DNA of 64,000 nucleotides from Mycocentrospora acerina. Its lineage: Eukaryota; Ascomycota; Dothideomycetes; Pleosporales. This document shows, piece by piece, positions 43,812 to 52,689 of the stretch. Every line of letters starts with the position of its first letter. The first letter of the stretch is position 1. Position numbers and translations under genes: made by a program. The stretch covers positions 434,001 to 498,000 of the forward strand of contig JAKUHH010000025.1 of the NCBI GenBank assembly GCA_022701365.1. The letters run 5' to 3'. The notes beneath the pieces were generated by a model, which was not told where the DNA came from, searched no databases, and worked only from the letters and a program-made list of their open reading frames with translations.

Positions 43812-44679
43812 TCAGCTCGCACTGTCCGGCGACGCTGCAGTTGTTGGTGAGGCAGGAGTAATTGTTTCTTTTGACTTTGGCTGCATGGTAAGATTCTTGA
43901 ATGGGCAGGAGCCAGACGCCATGCCAGATTCCTCAGTCTCGCTCTCGCTCTCGTCGCTATCACGCAATATCTTCTTCCCATGCAGATACCCCTCAGGCTC
44001 AATTTCGGGCACGAGGCGTTCTTCAGCAAACTCATCTCCATCTCGAACATACCACTTCGCGAAAAGATCATTCTGGATCCAGATGACTTTGGATAACGCC
44101 TTGACAAGCGCAATCTTTCGGTCCATCTTTAGTCGAGGATGTGAGAGGATGGCTTCTGTAAGCACGTCTTGTATGAAGGACAATGTAACTCCGATATGGA
44201 CGTATTCGACATGAAGCGGGTGAGCCCGTCCTTGGCCAACGTGCATCATGCCCACTTTGTCGAGGTACTCCCAGAACTCCATCTGGCTTGGATCGCTGCA
44301 CAGCTTGGTAAGGTATCCTCGAAGGAACATCTTCCGGTGTAGTATTTGGGGCGAGTTCTCGTTGAGGTTTAGGTCAACAGGCCCTTCATACGATGTTGAT
44401 CGTGTCTCAAATGCGCGTGCCGTAATGTCATATTGCAGAAGCTTCTTGTAGACGATGTTGACAATGGCAGGAATCAACACTTTGATGTACTTTGCTCCGG
44501 TAATGAGCGCCTCGATATCACCTATACGAGTTAGCGATACGATCAAAGTGGAGAACACATGAAGGCGTACGAGTACTAAAGTCAAGGAACGAGTGGAGAT
44601 ATTGGATCCTAGTTTCGAGGTTGGTGTACAACTCTTTACGATTAAAGTGCTGCATCGGTCGACGGGCGAGTGAAGGCAT
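43812..44679 (-). CDS. Fungal protoglobin-domain protein
   Basis: A haem-binding globin of the protoglobin/globin-sensor type, known in archaea and bacteria and, as a separate branch, in filamentous fungi. Exon 1 is 44679-44571 and exon 2 is 44521-43812. The intron is 49 nt with GTACGC donor, gctaact branch and ATAG acceptor. Product 272 aa. The domain covers about residues 14-195: ELYTNLETRIQYLHSFLDF, RDIEALITGAKYI, LIPAIVNIVYKKLLQYD, FLRGYLTKL, EYLDKVGMMH (His near 130 is the likely proximal haem ligand), HVEYVHIGVTLSFIQDVL and KALSKVIWIQNDLF. The C-terminal ~75 residues are acidic and low complexity, with no partner signalling domain, so it is not a classic bacterial sensor fusion. Gas binding and function in fungi are not established. 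Divergent from the NmrA gene. Confidence 0.87.
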
Positions 44680-45418
44680 TTCGAACACAGCTGCTGTGAC
44701 AACCTCGTAATGATAGAAGAATGTGTTTATGTTCGAGTTTTGTGTGACTACGTGTGTTCGTTGCGACAAATTGGATCTGATTATGAACAGTATTGAGAAC
44801 CCTTTACTCTTTTGCAGTGTGACCTCTTATAGAAGTTGTCACTGCTAGCCAAACAAGCATCATGTTAGGCAAGATACAATGTTCTCGGTCAGAGGTGGTG
44901 TGGTTCGTCGTAAGATGGGATGGCGTGACCGTTCTGGCAGGTCAGGTCGAACCATCAATACGACAGTCCAGGGCGCTCATAATCTCAAAACGGCGCCACA
45001 TATACTGTCTCTGGACTTAAACACATGTCCTTTGTCAATTTTACCTGTGTTAGTTGGGTGGGAGATGTCATGCCCAATTTTTTTTGTGCTATGCATTCGA
45101 TGGCCATCTTCCCGCTGCGGTGGATCTCTTAGTTACAACTGTAGAAGACGGTAGATCAACGCAAAGTAATGCGAATCACGTTTACTTATAAGTTCTAATG
45201 GGACGCTTACATTAGTCCCGTCGCGAGGAGATATTCAACCGTTCTCGCTTCCGCTTCGGAAGTCCAAATGAAGATCCGAACATGCATAATCAATCGTCAT
45301 GGCGGGCCTGCATTTTTAGCGCAATTGGATCATGTTCTTCGGGCACGCAACAAATTCGACCACCTCATTTCTTCATCAGATTTCCTCAGCTTAAGACATC
45401 TTCCCCCAAACAGACAAT
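44680..45418. promoter_or_regulatory. Shared upstream region of protoglobin and NmrA genes
   Basis: 739 bases between divergent start codons, long enough for common regulation. No gene is supported. A TATA-like acttataagt lies near 45183-45192 on the NmrA side. Confidence 0.5.
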
Positions 45419-46333
45419 ATGAGTATCAACAATGTTGCGCTGATAGGCGGTACCGGGACCCTCGGCGCTCCAGTACTTAAAGCGCTGAAGCGCTCGGAAT
45501 TCGAAATCTCGATCTTGAACCGACATAGTTCCAAATCAGTGTACCCTGGTACAAAAGTCATTACCGTCCCTGATGACCTAGACGTCGACGCTGTGGCGCA
45601 AGCTTTGCGGGACAATCAGATCGACGCTTTGATAATCACAATTGCCGGGAGCCACGTGGAATCACAGAAGAAACTCATCGATGCTGCATTCAAAGGTGGT
45701 GTTAAGAGAGTGATGCCAGCTGAGTTCGGTAGCTGTGACTCTGCAGATGAAAAGACGAACGAAATCTTGCCGCTTATGAAGGGCAAGAAAGTCGTACGAG
45801 ACTACTTACTATCGCTGCAAGACAAGAAGCGCGAGGGCGATTCAGGCAATCTGACATGGACGAGCTTGGTTACCGGTCACTTCTTCGACTACGGTCTCAC
45901 TTGTGGGCTACTCAAGTTCGATGTCAAGGGTCGCAAAGCGTATTTGCTCGACGGCGGAAACATCAAATTCTCCGGATCAAATCTGGATTTCATAGGCAAC
46001 GCGGTCATCAAGATTCTAGAGAAGCCGCAGGAGACTAAGAATAAGCTCTTGTACGTGTATAGCCATCATGTTACGCAACTCGAAGTCCTTGCCGTGCTGG
46101 AGAAGGTGACAGGCGACAAATTCGAAAGGATCAATGAGAACAGCGAAGAAGAACTGAGAAAGGTCAGACCCAAGATGTTGAATGGCGATTTCGAGGCTTT
46201 GGAAGAGGTTGTTGCAATCTGGGGGGTCGTGGCAGCTGATTGGAGCAAGAGGGAGAGTTTTGCTAACGAGTTGTTGGGCTTGCAACAGGATGATCTCCAA
46301 GAGACTATCGAGAAAGTTGTGGCTTCTCTGTAG
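45419..46333 (+). CDS. NmrA-like / isoflavone-reductase-like NAD(P)-binding protein
   Basis: A single-exon 304-aa protein of the atypical short-chain dehydrogenase group. The Rossmann glycine motif GGTGTLG is at residues 10-16, followed by VLKALKRSEFEISILNR, where the Arg-containing end favours NADP(H). An acidic DDLDV segment follows, then the conserved KRVMPAEFGS near residues 99-108. KKVVRDYL comes where isoflavone reductases have their catalytic Lys region, and TGHFFDYGL follows. Members include true reductases and NmrA/HSCARG redox sensors that do not catalyse. Which applies here cannot be told from sequence. Confidence 0.9.
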   Translation: MSINNVALIGGTGTLGAPVLKALKRSEFEISILNRHSSKSVYPGTKVITVPDDLDVDAVAQALRDNQIDALIITIAGSHVESQKKLIDAAFKGGVKRVMPAEFGSCDSADEKTNEILPLMKGKKVVRDYLLSLQDKKREGDSGNLTWTSLVTGHFFDYGLTCGLLKFDVKGRKAYLLDGGNIKFSGSNLDFIGNAVIKILEKPQETKNKLLYVYSHHVTQLEVLAVLEKVTGDKFERINENSEEELRKVRPKMLNGDFEALEEVVAIWGVVAADWSKRESFANELLGLQQDDLQETIEKVVASL

Positions 46334-46639
46334 ATAATTCTGGGGTTTCCGGTACCAGAAAAGCTTTTATTGAGAGCACTGGTCTCTCTTCCAGATGTAT
46401 TGGAACTAGGCCAACTGGGTAGTTTGACGACGGACAACGTGACCAGCCATAGTCACACTGGCTGCGTGTGTGCTATTGTTTGTTATTGTAACAATAATAA
46501 GCTTTAGCTATCTTTGTTCGCTCTCCCATCTTTCTGTGCATGTCTCCAAAATGAACACGATCTGCTGTAACTCTAACGGTTCTGCCCATGTAATCACTCC
46601 CACCAAATCTCCGATTCACATCTCATTATCCTACCAACA
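46334..46639. other. Short intergenic region
   Basis: 306 bases between NmrA and the next gene. It contains tgttattgttt/aacaataataa, a short inverted-repeat-like AT segment near 46475-46500, likely in the 3' UTR. Confidence 0.4.
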
Positions 46640-47584
46640 ATGCGCCGTACCCTTTTCAAAAGCTCAGAATCGAAGGTAAATGATATCAAACATTCCAATC
46701 TCGACCCACTGCTGTTTGACATTCGAAGCAAACTGGGCAGCAATTGGTCATTTTATCAAGAGTGCCTAGACGAGATTGCACGAGCTGTCACCCAAAACCA
46801 AGACACTTCGGCTTGGCTAGAGCAATTACAGCAGCTCATGGAAGGTAGAAAAGATACATTGCATAGCCATGAAGGTGTGCTCTTTTTACTCGGTGAAAAG
46901 AGCATCGCGTTGCCTAGACGACAAAGCATAGATGAAGCAGAGGTGAGTGCACGAACAACTGTGGTATCCTCACATAGCTTCCTCCCAACACATTTTGTTC
47001 TCTCTCCTGTCAAAATGGCTCCTGCGCCGCTCCCTCGTATTTTATTGACTTCTTCTCCGCCATTCACTGCCGCACCGGTCTGCCATATGCAGAAACGACA
47101 TGAGAGTCTGCCCAACCCCATGACAATGACGCCTTTCGACCTTGTCTCAATTACGCCACCCTCTTCCATACCCTTTTCGCCTCGGAATACACCCAAGTTT
47201 GCTTTTAGCGATACAACTCACATCAATATCCCTGTATTTAACAGGCTGAACAGCAGTGCTGATCCTGTGTTCTTCACCGACTCCAGCTTCCAACAAGACG
47301 TAAAGAAGTTTTTTGGTGTTATGGATCATAATCATGGTAGACAGCAAACAGGACGCATAATTTTCGGTTATCATGATGAGGCAGGGCTTGTGTTACCATA
47401 TGTCGCTGATGAGGATGATCTTTGTGATTGGAGGAGGCAAGTTGATGGCGGTTCCAGAGTGAAGGGGGCTATTGATGGAGATGGATACCCGGTTCTCACC
47501 GATGGAAAAGAAGAACTTTATGGCTTAAGGCACTGCTTCTTGGAAGATTCCGCAGGTGGCCAGGTGCATATAGGTAGAATTTGA
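46640..47584 (+). CDS. Hypothetical protein, 314 aa
   Basis: I do not recognise a family. The single open frame begins MRRTLFKSSESKVNDIKH after an AAC-rich context. Residues ~20-75 look helical (LFDIRSKLGSNWSFYQECLDEIARAVTQ, WLEQLQQLMEGRK). The middle (about 85-190) is Pro/Ser-rich and basic. The C-terminal third (about 205-314) looks folded: FFTDSSFQQDVKKFFGVMDHNHG, GRIIFGYHDEAGLVLPY and DGDGYPVLTDGKEELYGL. A GTGAGT sequence at 46944 could be a donor, but removing sequence is not needed. Its position within the accessory-looking block is its main context. It may be lineage-restricted. Confidence 0.62.
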   Translation: MRRTLFKSSESKVNDIKHSNLDPLLFDIRSKLGSNWSFYQECLDEIARAVTQNQDTSAWLEQLQQLMEGRKDTLHSHEGVLFLLGEKSIALPRRQSIDEAEVSARTTVVSSHSFLPTHFVLSPVKMAPAPLPRILLTSSPPFTAAPVCHMQKRHESLPNPMTMTPFDLVSITPPSSIPFSPRNTPKFAFSDTTHINIPVFNRLNSSADPVFFTDSSFQQDVKKFFGVMDHNHGRQQTGRIIFGYHDEAGLVLPYVADEDDLCDWRRQVDGGSRVKGAIDGDGYPVLTDGKEELYGLRHCFLEDSAGGQVHIGRI

Positions 47585-48026
47585 AGGCGACGTGTCCCGA
47601 ACATTTGTACAAGTGTGCTTGAAGACATGCCATGGTACGAGGGTAGATTTGAGTTAACCTTGCCTTACTGGGAATCTTGTGGTATCGAATCTACTGAAAG
47701 GGCGATGAAACAGGGAGATATGCTTGGTGTTGCATGCACTGGAAGTTGGTACTGCATGGATGTTACCTCATCCTAAGAATCGTGTATTGGGGCCACTACA
47801 TGCGCGAAACAAACACGACGCCAAAGTCGCATGGACATTCAATTTAATACATAGAACAATGCCAAGCGGCTTTCTATTTGGCCATCACAATTTGGTACAC
47901 ACCCCATCTAGAACCAGTGTAGATCCTACTCCTAGCTGTAAGAAGTAATTCTAGTCATGCGCCACTGCTTCAATACGCCATTGCACCCACGATGAACACT
48001 TCTCAACTCCCCACCCCCATCCTAGT
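47585..48026. other. Convergent spacer
   Basis: 442 bases between converging genes; nothing beyond short frames. Confidence 0.5.
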
Positions 48027-48599
48027 TTAAGCAAGCTTGCCTCTCTCTTTCTCAAAAGGTACTGGCCTGTTCAGTCTCACCCATTCAATCTCCGCCTCAG
48101 TTCCCGGCATCGGTGGAACAAACCCCTGGATTTTCCACAGGTCGCGACTTGTCTCCAGGACACTATACTCCCAATCATAACCCATATCTTCGACGAACGG
48201 CTTGATCGCCTGGTCGACCCTATCTAGAAATCTCTTGCGTTTCTCGTCATCGGGTCTAGTGTGTGTTATTACATAAATCTTTCTGCATGTAAAGCTTATA
48301 TTCCACATTGCAAGAGTAATTCAGACATACAATTTGCGTGCGATGTTCTGGATCATGATTCTGATAAAGGGCCTTGAACTCTCCGGACCGGGTTTGTTTG
48401 CATTGTTAGATGACGGGGAAGGGCGCGGGACGCCCCCGACGAAGAAGTCCGTGGGATTTATGGGCTGGAATATAACGTTGACGTAGAAAGCAGGGAGTGG
48501 AGCCGCAGTGTAGATCTCTGTGATTGCATTTGCGAATTTGGTCTTGATCTCCACGTCGTTGAATGTATTGGACGGGTGATAAATGTTCCAGAGAGGCAT
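48027..48599 (-). CDS. Tautomerase-3 family protein (oxalocrotonate tautomerase-like)
   Basis: A fungal member of the tautomerase superfamily of the cis-CaaD/tautomerase-3 type. Exon 1 is 48599-48331 and exon 2 is 48255-48027. The intron is 75 nt with GTATGT donor and ACTAG acceptor. Product 165 aa. The start MPLWNIYHP puts Pro directly after Met, giving the catalytic N-terminal Pro-1 after Met removal. KTKFANAITEIYT and FYVNVIFQPINPTDFFVGG follow. Splicing joins MIQNIARKL to PDDEKRKRFLDRVDQAIKPF, the duplicated second beta-alpha unit, and the end is WELVR-like (DLWKIQGFVPP, EWVRLNRPVPFE). Natural substrates are unknown; bacterial relatives act on 3-chloroacrylates. Confidence 0.87.
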
Positions 48600-49111
48600 G
48601 ATTTTGGATATGATTTGAGGGATAGTTGAGGTATCAAGATGTTGTCTATGTTGATAGACGGAAGATATTCAATAGCTTTCTGAGGACTTTGGGATAGTTT
48701 AATATAGAGTTCAACAAGAACACTACACATGATTACAAAACATTACAACGGACGGCAAATGTGTGAGTCTGCTGTGGAGTATAGCTTCAATCCATGTCTG
48801 CGAAGGCTATGTGTATAGTAATCGGTAATCATCGTTCACTAATCCTGATATTATCATTATAATAGTCTAGGGAAACTAGTTTACTTTTTTTGAGTAATCT
48901 AAATGCCTCGGATGCCTCTAACTGAACAAGCGACTTAATTCCGACAACTCATTGATCTCGGCTCGTGTTGTCATCGCTTCATATTGTGGGACTATTACCT
49001 ACACGTTCCGTCTATAGAGGTAAGGACTAGGCTGATCTAATTTCAACTGAAGTTTTTGAAGTGGCCCGGTGATGGTGGACACCATCTTAACACTAGTTTC
49101 TTCCAAATATT
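48600..49111. other. Intergenic region between tautomerase and DJ-1 genes
   Basis: 512 AT-rich bases. Presumed tautomerase promoter; nothing else is seen. Confidence 0.5.
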
Positions 49112-49897
49112 TCAACTTCCAGAGACGTTCCATCTCTTGGCAAACGGATCATGATCTGGATCCGTCCAGCGTACGTACTCAGCACTATCAGCCAACTCTT
49201 GTGCGATCTTCTCTCCGTAATGTATCGACACGAAAGCATACGTGGCGTCAATACCCGCGCTGATCCCAGATCCCGTAACAATATCACCATCAACCACCCA
49301 CCGAGCAGCACCCACCCATTTCACTTTCGGTCCGGTTCCCGTAGCCCATTCCCACGCACGCTTGTTTGTTGTCGCGCGGCGGCCGTCCAGTATACCTGCA
49401 CGGGCTAGAATAGTAGCTCCAGTACAGACCGAAAGGACAGCCTTAAGCGTTGGGTACATTCTTTTCATAAATTCGATCTCCGCACTCATGCTCCCACGTG
49501 TGCCTACCCCCCCAGGTACGATAAGAACATCGATAGCATCTACGCTTTCCTCTCCCTTCTTGACGGACTCCTGGATTTTGAGCTGCTCTTCGAACGTCCG
49601 ATCAATGACCATGCTTTGGGTGAATTCTGTTTCCGGGTGAGATCCCATCATGGCGCCAGCTCGCTGATGAGAAGTAGCAACCGCCTCCGAGGTCCTTGCA
49701 AGCATAGATAACTTTGTGGGGAAATTGTAAAGCATGAAGAGCGAGTTGAACACGTCTAGTGGACCGAAAACATCGAGCGCTTGGAATCCAGGGAAGAGTA
49801 AAACGCCATAGTGTACGGGTCGTGTGGTGTCGAACAATGGCGAGCTAGATGTTGTTTCTGTAGGACTTTGTAGCGATGATTCTGACGTGGATGACAT
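49112..49897 (-). CDS. DJ-1/PfpI family protein
   Basis: A single-exon 261-aa member of the DJ-1/ThiJ/PfpI superfamily, closest in layout to isonitrile hydratase-like and fungal ThiJ/PfpI proteins. After a Ser/Thr-rich 25-residue lead comes HYGVLLFPGFQALDVFGPLDVF, with the D-x-x-GP motif. IDVLIVPGGVGTRG is the strand before the nucleophile elbow. The elbow itself is LSVCTGATILARAGILDGRRATTNK with Cys near residue 158. WVVDGDIVTGSGISAGID follows, where family members bind or orient substrate. The central insertion FEEQLKIQESVKKGEESVD is longer than in bacterial enzymes. Substrate unknown; isonitrile hydration, glyoxal or redox sensing are possibilities. Confidence 0.9.
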   Translation of the reverse strand: MSSTSESSLQSPTETTSSSPLFDTTRPVHYGVLLFPGFQALDVFGPLDVFNSLFMLYNFPTKLSMLARTSEAVATSHQRAGAMMGSHPETEFTQSMVIDRTFEEQLKIQESVKKGEESVDAIDVLIVPGGVGTRGSMSAEIEFMKRMYPTLKAVLSVCTGATILARAGILDGRRATTNKRAWEWATGTGPKVKWVGAARWVVDGDIVTGSGISAGIDATYAFVSIHYGEKIAQELADSAEYVRWTDPDHDPFAKRWNVSGS

Positions 49898-50710
49898 TAT
49901 GTTGCTCGTGGAAGTCGCGTGCTTTTACACAGGGTCCTCCCTGATGGCGCGGGGTAGCTTTGTAGATGTATATCTAGCTGCGGCTGACGAGCGCTACCGA
50001 TCAACTAGGCCCGGTAAGAGGAAAAACTAAGGAGAAAGCCTAATTTTTCAGCTCAGCCAGGTTGAGGCTGAGTAAGATTGACCTGATTGGGATTTAGTCA
50101 TATTTACGCGGCGTGGCAGTTTTGTCCGCGAATTATGGGTACGTGGCCCGACGTTGAGAGACACTAGGGTCGTATTGTGTTGCTCGGACAAGGTACGACA
50201 ACGTCTTTGTTTGAGTGTAAGATGACGGTCGTCAGACAATGGATGATCAAGTACTTCCGGGGCTAGAGGCGCACTATATACACTAGCCGAGCAGCTACAT
50301 ATGGCTGTATATTATTGGAAGCCCGCCCTCTCAAATGGCACCAAAATGAGAAAATTGTGAGAATTTATGTCTCCAGGTGAGCACTCTTCGTGTATTTTGT
50401 ATCACATAAACTTGACGCTATCTTTGTCAATAATCTTTTACATTCTCCATATTCATTTAGCAATCTCTCTATGATGTTTACAGTATATATATCTTGTTAT
50501 GTTTTGGATTAAATTAAAACACTGTCGCAATTGATGCCGTAGAAATAGGCCGTCATCTCCATTAAGACTTTTTTTCGACTCTTTTTCATACCGATTGAAA
50601 TGATTCTAACCCTAAAGAGTATCTCCACTTCCACCTTTACATACACACCAATAGTGTTCCCGAACGTTCCTTTCACTCTCATCTTTTCCGTTCATCCCAA
50701 TAGTTTTTCA
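49898..50710. promoter_or_regulatory. Divergent upstream region of DJ-1 and Cys-rich genes
   Basis: 813 bases. The right half is strongly AT-rich. An in-frame ATG at 50600 precedes the chosen start of the small gene by 37 codons. No other gene is seen. Confidence 0.4.
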
Positions 50711-51060
50711 ATGTCTACGCATGGACAAGATGTTCCTTCTCGTTCCCTCACCAGAGAACACATTAGAGCATGGAGGTAAGCACGCGAAAAACAGCTACAA
50801 CCCCTTTAATTGAGATGCTGAGAGAATAATACAGCGCCATTGTGCCTGAATGGCCTTTTATTAAAGTATGGCCTTGCATGTATTGCTATGAATACGTAGA
50901 CTGTGTCGACAGGAGAACATTCTTCCGCTGTGAGAACGAGCACTGTATTGGACGTGAAAAGGTGCAGGTTACTAGTTTCTTCTGCAACAACAAGAATGGA
51001 GGAGACTGGTGTCGACTTTGGGATGAGACAAAACGTAAGAAGCTGTGCTGTAGGACGTGA
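50711..51060 (+). CDS. Small cysteine-rich protein, 96 aa
   Basis: Exon 1 is 50711-50775, the intron is 50776-50834 (59 nt, GTAAGC donor, ACAG acceptor) and exon 2 is 50835-51060. I do not recognise the family. The first ~20 residues are polar (STHGQDVPSRSLTREHIRAWR), so there is no signal peptide from this start. The remainder carries ten Cys: WPCMYCYEYVDC, FRCENEHC, SFFCNN, DWC and LCC near the end. The spacing (C-x2-C, C-x4-C, then further pairs) suggests a compact zinc-binding or disulfide fold. Starting from the in-frame ATG at 50600 would add 37 mainly hydrophobic residues, which could change its localisation. It sits in AT-rich DNA. Expression evidence would be decisive. Confidence 0.55.
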
Positions 51061-51795
51061 GTTGATTGAACTAGGTACCTAAACCCCTGGGCACTTAGCC
51101 TGGAAGTCCTCCCTTGTGTCTCGGCATTTTTGGAGCCAGTCTCGTTGTCTAAGAAAAATACCACCAGTTTCTAGTCCTGGGCCTAGTTTGTTCTACTCAA
51201 ACATATCGACGGCTTCTAGACCCTTTTACCAATTCTCAAACGGAGAGAGTGCAATTTCAGAAAAATGAACAGGATCTAAAGGATGGGAGCTAAGCTTGTT
51301 GTTAATATAATTTTCTGGAGGAATTTCGCTCTCTTCGTTGGTACCACAATATTGCGCCCCAATATCAGTGGATGTGTTTGCGTTGTACAGAGGGGGTATA
51401 GGCCTGTCATTTTTAGCAGTTAATATATATCAACCGTGTAGCTGTGTTGCGTCGTGCCTATTCGTATTATTTCTGTAAAGTTCTGAACACTCAAAGTATA
51501 ACGCCCAAAGCGAATCGCTTCTGGCTGACGAAGTAGTTCAGGTCGCTTGTATAGTCCTAGGTAAAAGGTAGGAGAAACTTTTAGAGGCGGACAGGGCAAA
51601 TCTGATATCGACGGGTTTGCAGTGAGAATGTTCGGTAGGGTTAGCTGGTATCTTGATCAAGAACAATGAGAAATAGACAAAGACATCTGGAATATGAAGT
51701 CACATGATGACAAGCTTTTCTTCATTTCGAATCAATAATCTGAAAACAATTAAGCATTGGTGTTTATATTTCAATTTTTTCTCAAGTCAGATAAC
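51061..51795. other. Convergent AT-rich spacer
   Basis: 735 bases between the Cys-rich gene and TDA10. No supported feature. Confidence 0.5.
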
Positions 51796-52689
51796 TCAAA
51801 GCTCTTCCAATTTCTCGACCCTCCTCTCACTATCCAATACCACCCTCACCATTCTTCCCTTTTCCTCAAAAAAGCCATCCCGCAGCTTATCCAAATATAC
51901 CTCATAGCTCGGCATATATCCATCAACAAAAGCCCTGACCTGCTCATCTGACATACCCGATCCCTTCGCCTCAATCAACTTATGTTCCTGCTGCAACCGC
52001 CAAGTGTACACGTTTCTTATGTCCTCTGTGTCAATGTGAACAAAATAATCAAAGTGTTGAGGCCCCATGAATGCATCACAGTATCTTTCGAGATTCTCAT
52101 TAATCTCAAGAAGATGTGCAAGTTGATGGTTTGCTGGTGTGTTGACAGGGAGCTTTCCAGAGAGAGCGAGTGTGTGTTTCTCTTGAATAGAAGAGGGAGA
52201 CAGGGGACGGAATCCAACACACCAGCCTTCGAAGACTACGACGTCAGGTTTGGAGGATATTTTCGGCCAGTCGACTTCTGGAACTCGATCACCTTCGCCG
52301 TTGTATTTGCTCTTGTCAAAGCTTGGAATCTTGAGGTCGTTCTCTCCTGTATACTCCTTGAGCTCTTTAAAGAATTGCGCTGCGAGCTGTTCGTCGTGTG
52401 TCCCTGGTGGGCCGCGCGTTCGGTAAAGTATGTTCCCGGGATCTTTGTTTCGTTGCGCAACTAGGTCCGTGTGCGTTTTGTATAGGTCATCCAGCGAGAT
52501 GGTTATTGTGTTTAAGTGGTATTCCTCTGACAAGATCTGAACAATTCTTGATGCCCACGTAGATTTTCCGGAACCTTGAAGACCAGTGATGCCGATTAAG
52601 ATGGGCTCAGAAGAACTCTGATGCTGGCTTTGGATCTTTGGAAGTAATTTGTCAAGCACGCGACGTATGTTCGAGTCCAGTGTTGTCAT
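51796..52689 (-). CDS. TDA10: Tda10-like P-loop kinase (glycerate kinase family)
   Basis: A single-exon 297-aa ATP-binding protein similar to yeast Tda10 (YGR205W), structurally related to plant D-glycerate 3-kinase and to pantothenate/uridine kinases. Walker A GLQGSGKS is at residues 36-43. TISLDDLYKTHTDL follows, with Asp residues that line the phosphate site. RTRGPPGTHD carries the GxPxTHD signature. IPSFDKSKYNGEGDR is the family's lid region, and VVVFEGWCVGFRPL is the Walker B-like strand. The late motif NVYTWRLQQEH and the C-terminal MPSYEVYLDKLRDGFF are typical. Length fits (yeast 290 aa). The true substrate is not settled for fungal members. Confidence 0.94.
   Translation of the reverse strand: MTTLDSNIRRVLDKLLPKIQSQHQSSSEPILIGITGLQGSGKSTWASRIVQILSEEYHLNTITISLDDLYKTHTDLVAQRNKDPGNILYRTRGPPGTHDEQLAAQFFKELKEYTGENDLKIPSFDKSKYNGEGDRVPEVDWPKISSKPDVVVFEGWCVGFRPLSPSSIQEKHTLALSGKLPVNTPANHQLAHLLEINENLERYCDAFMGPQHFDYFVHIDTEDIRNVYTWRLQQEHKLIEAKGSGMSDEQVRAFVDGYMPSYEVYLDKLRDGFFEEKGRMVRVVLDSERRVEKLEEL

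Noticed and set aside
43812..51060. Secondary-metabolite gene cluster.
   Set aside because: No polyketide synthase, peptide synthetase, terpene cyclase, P450 or cluster transporter is present.
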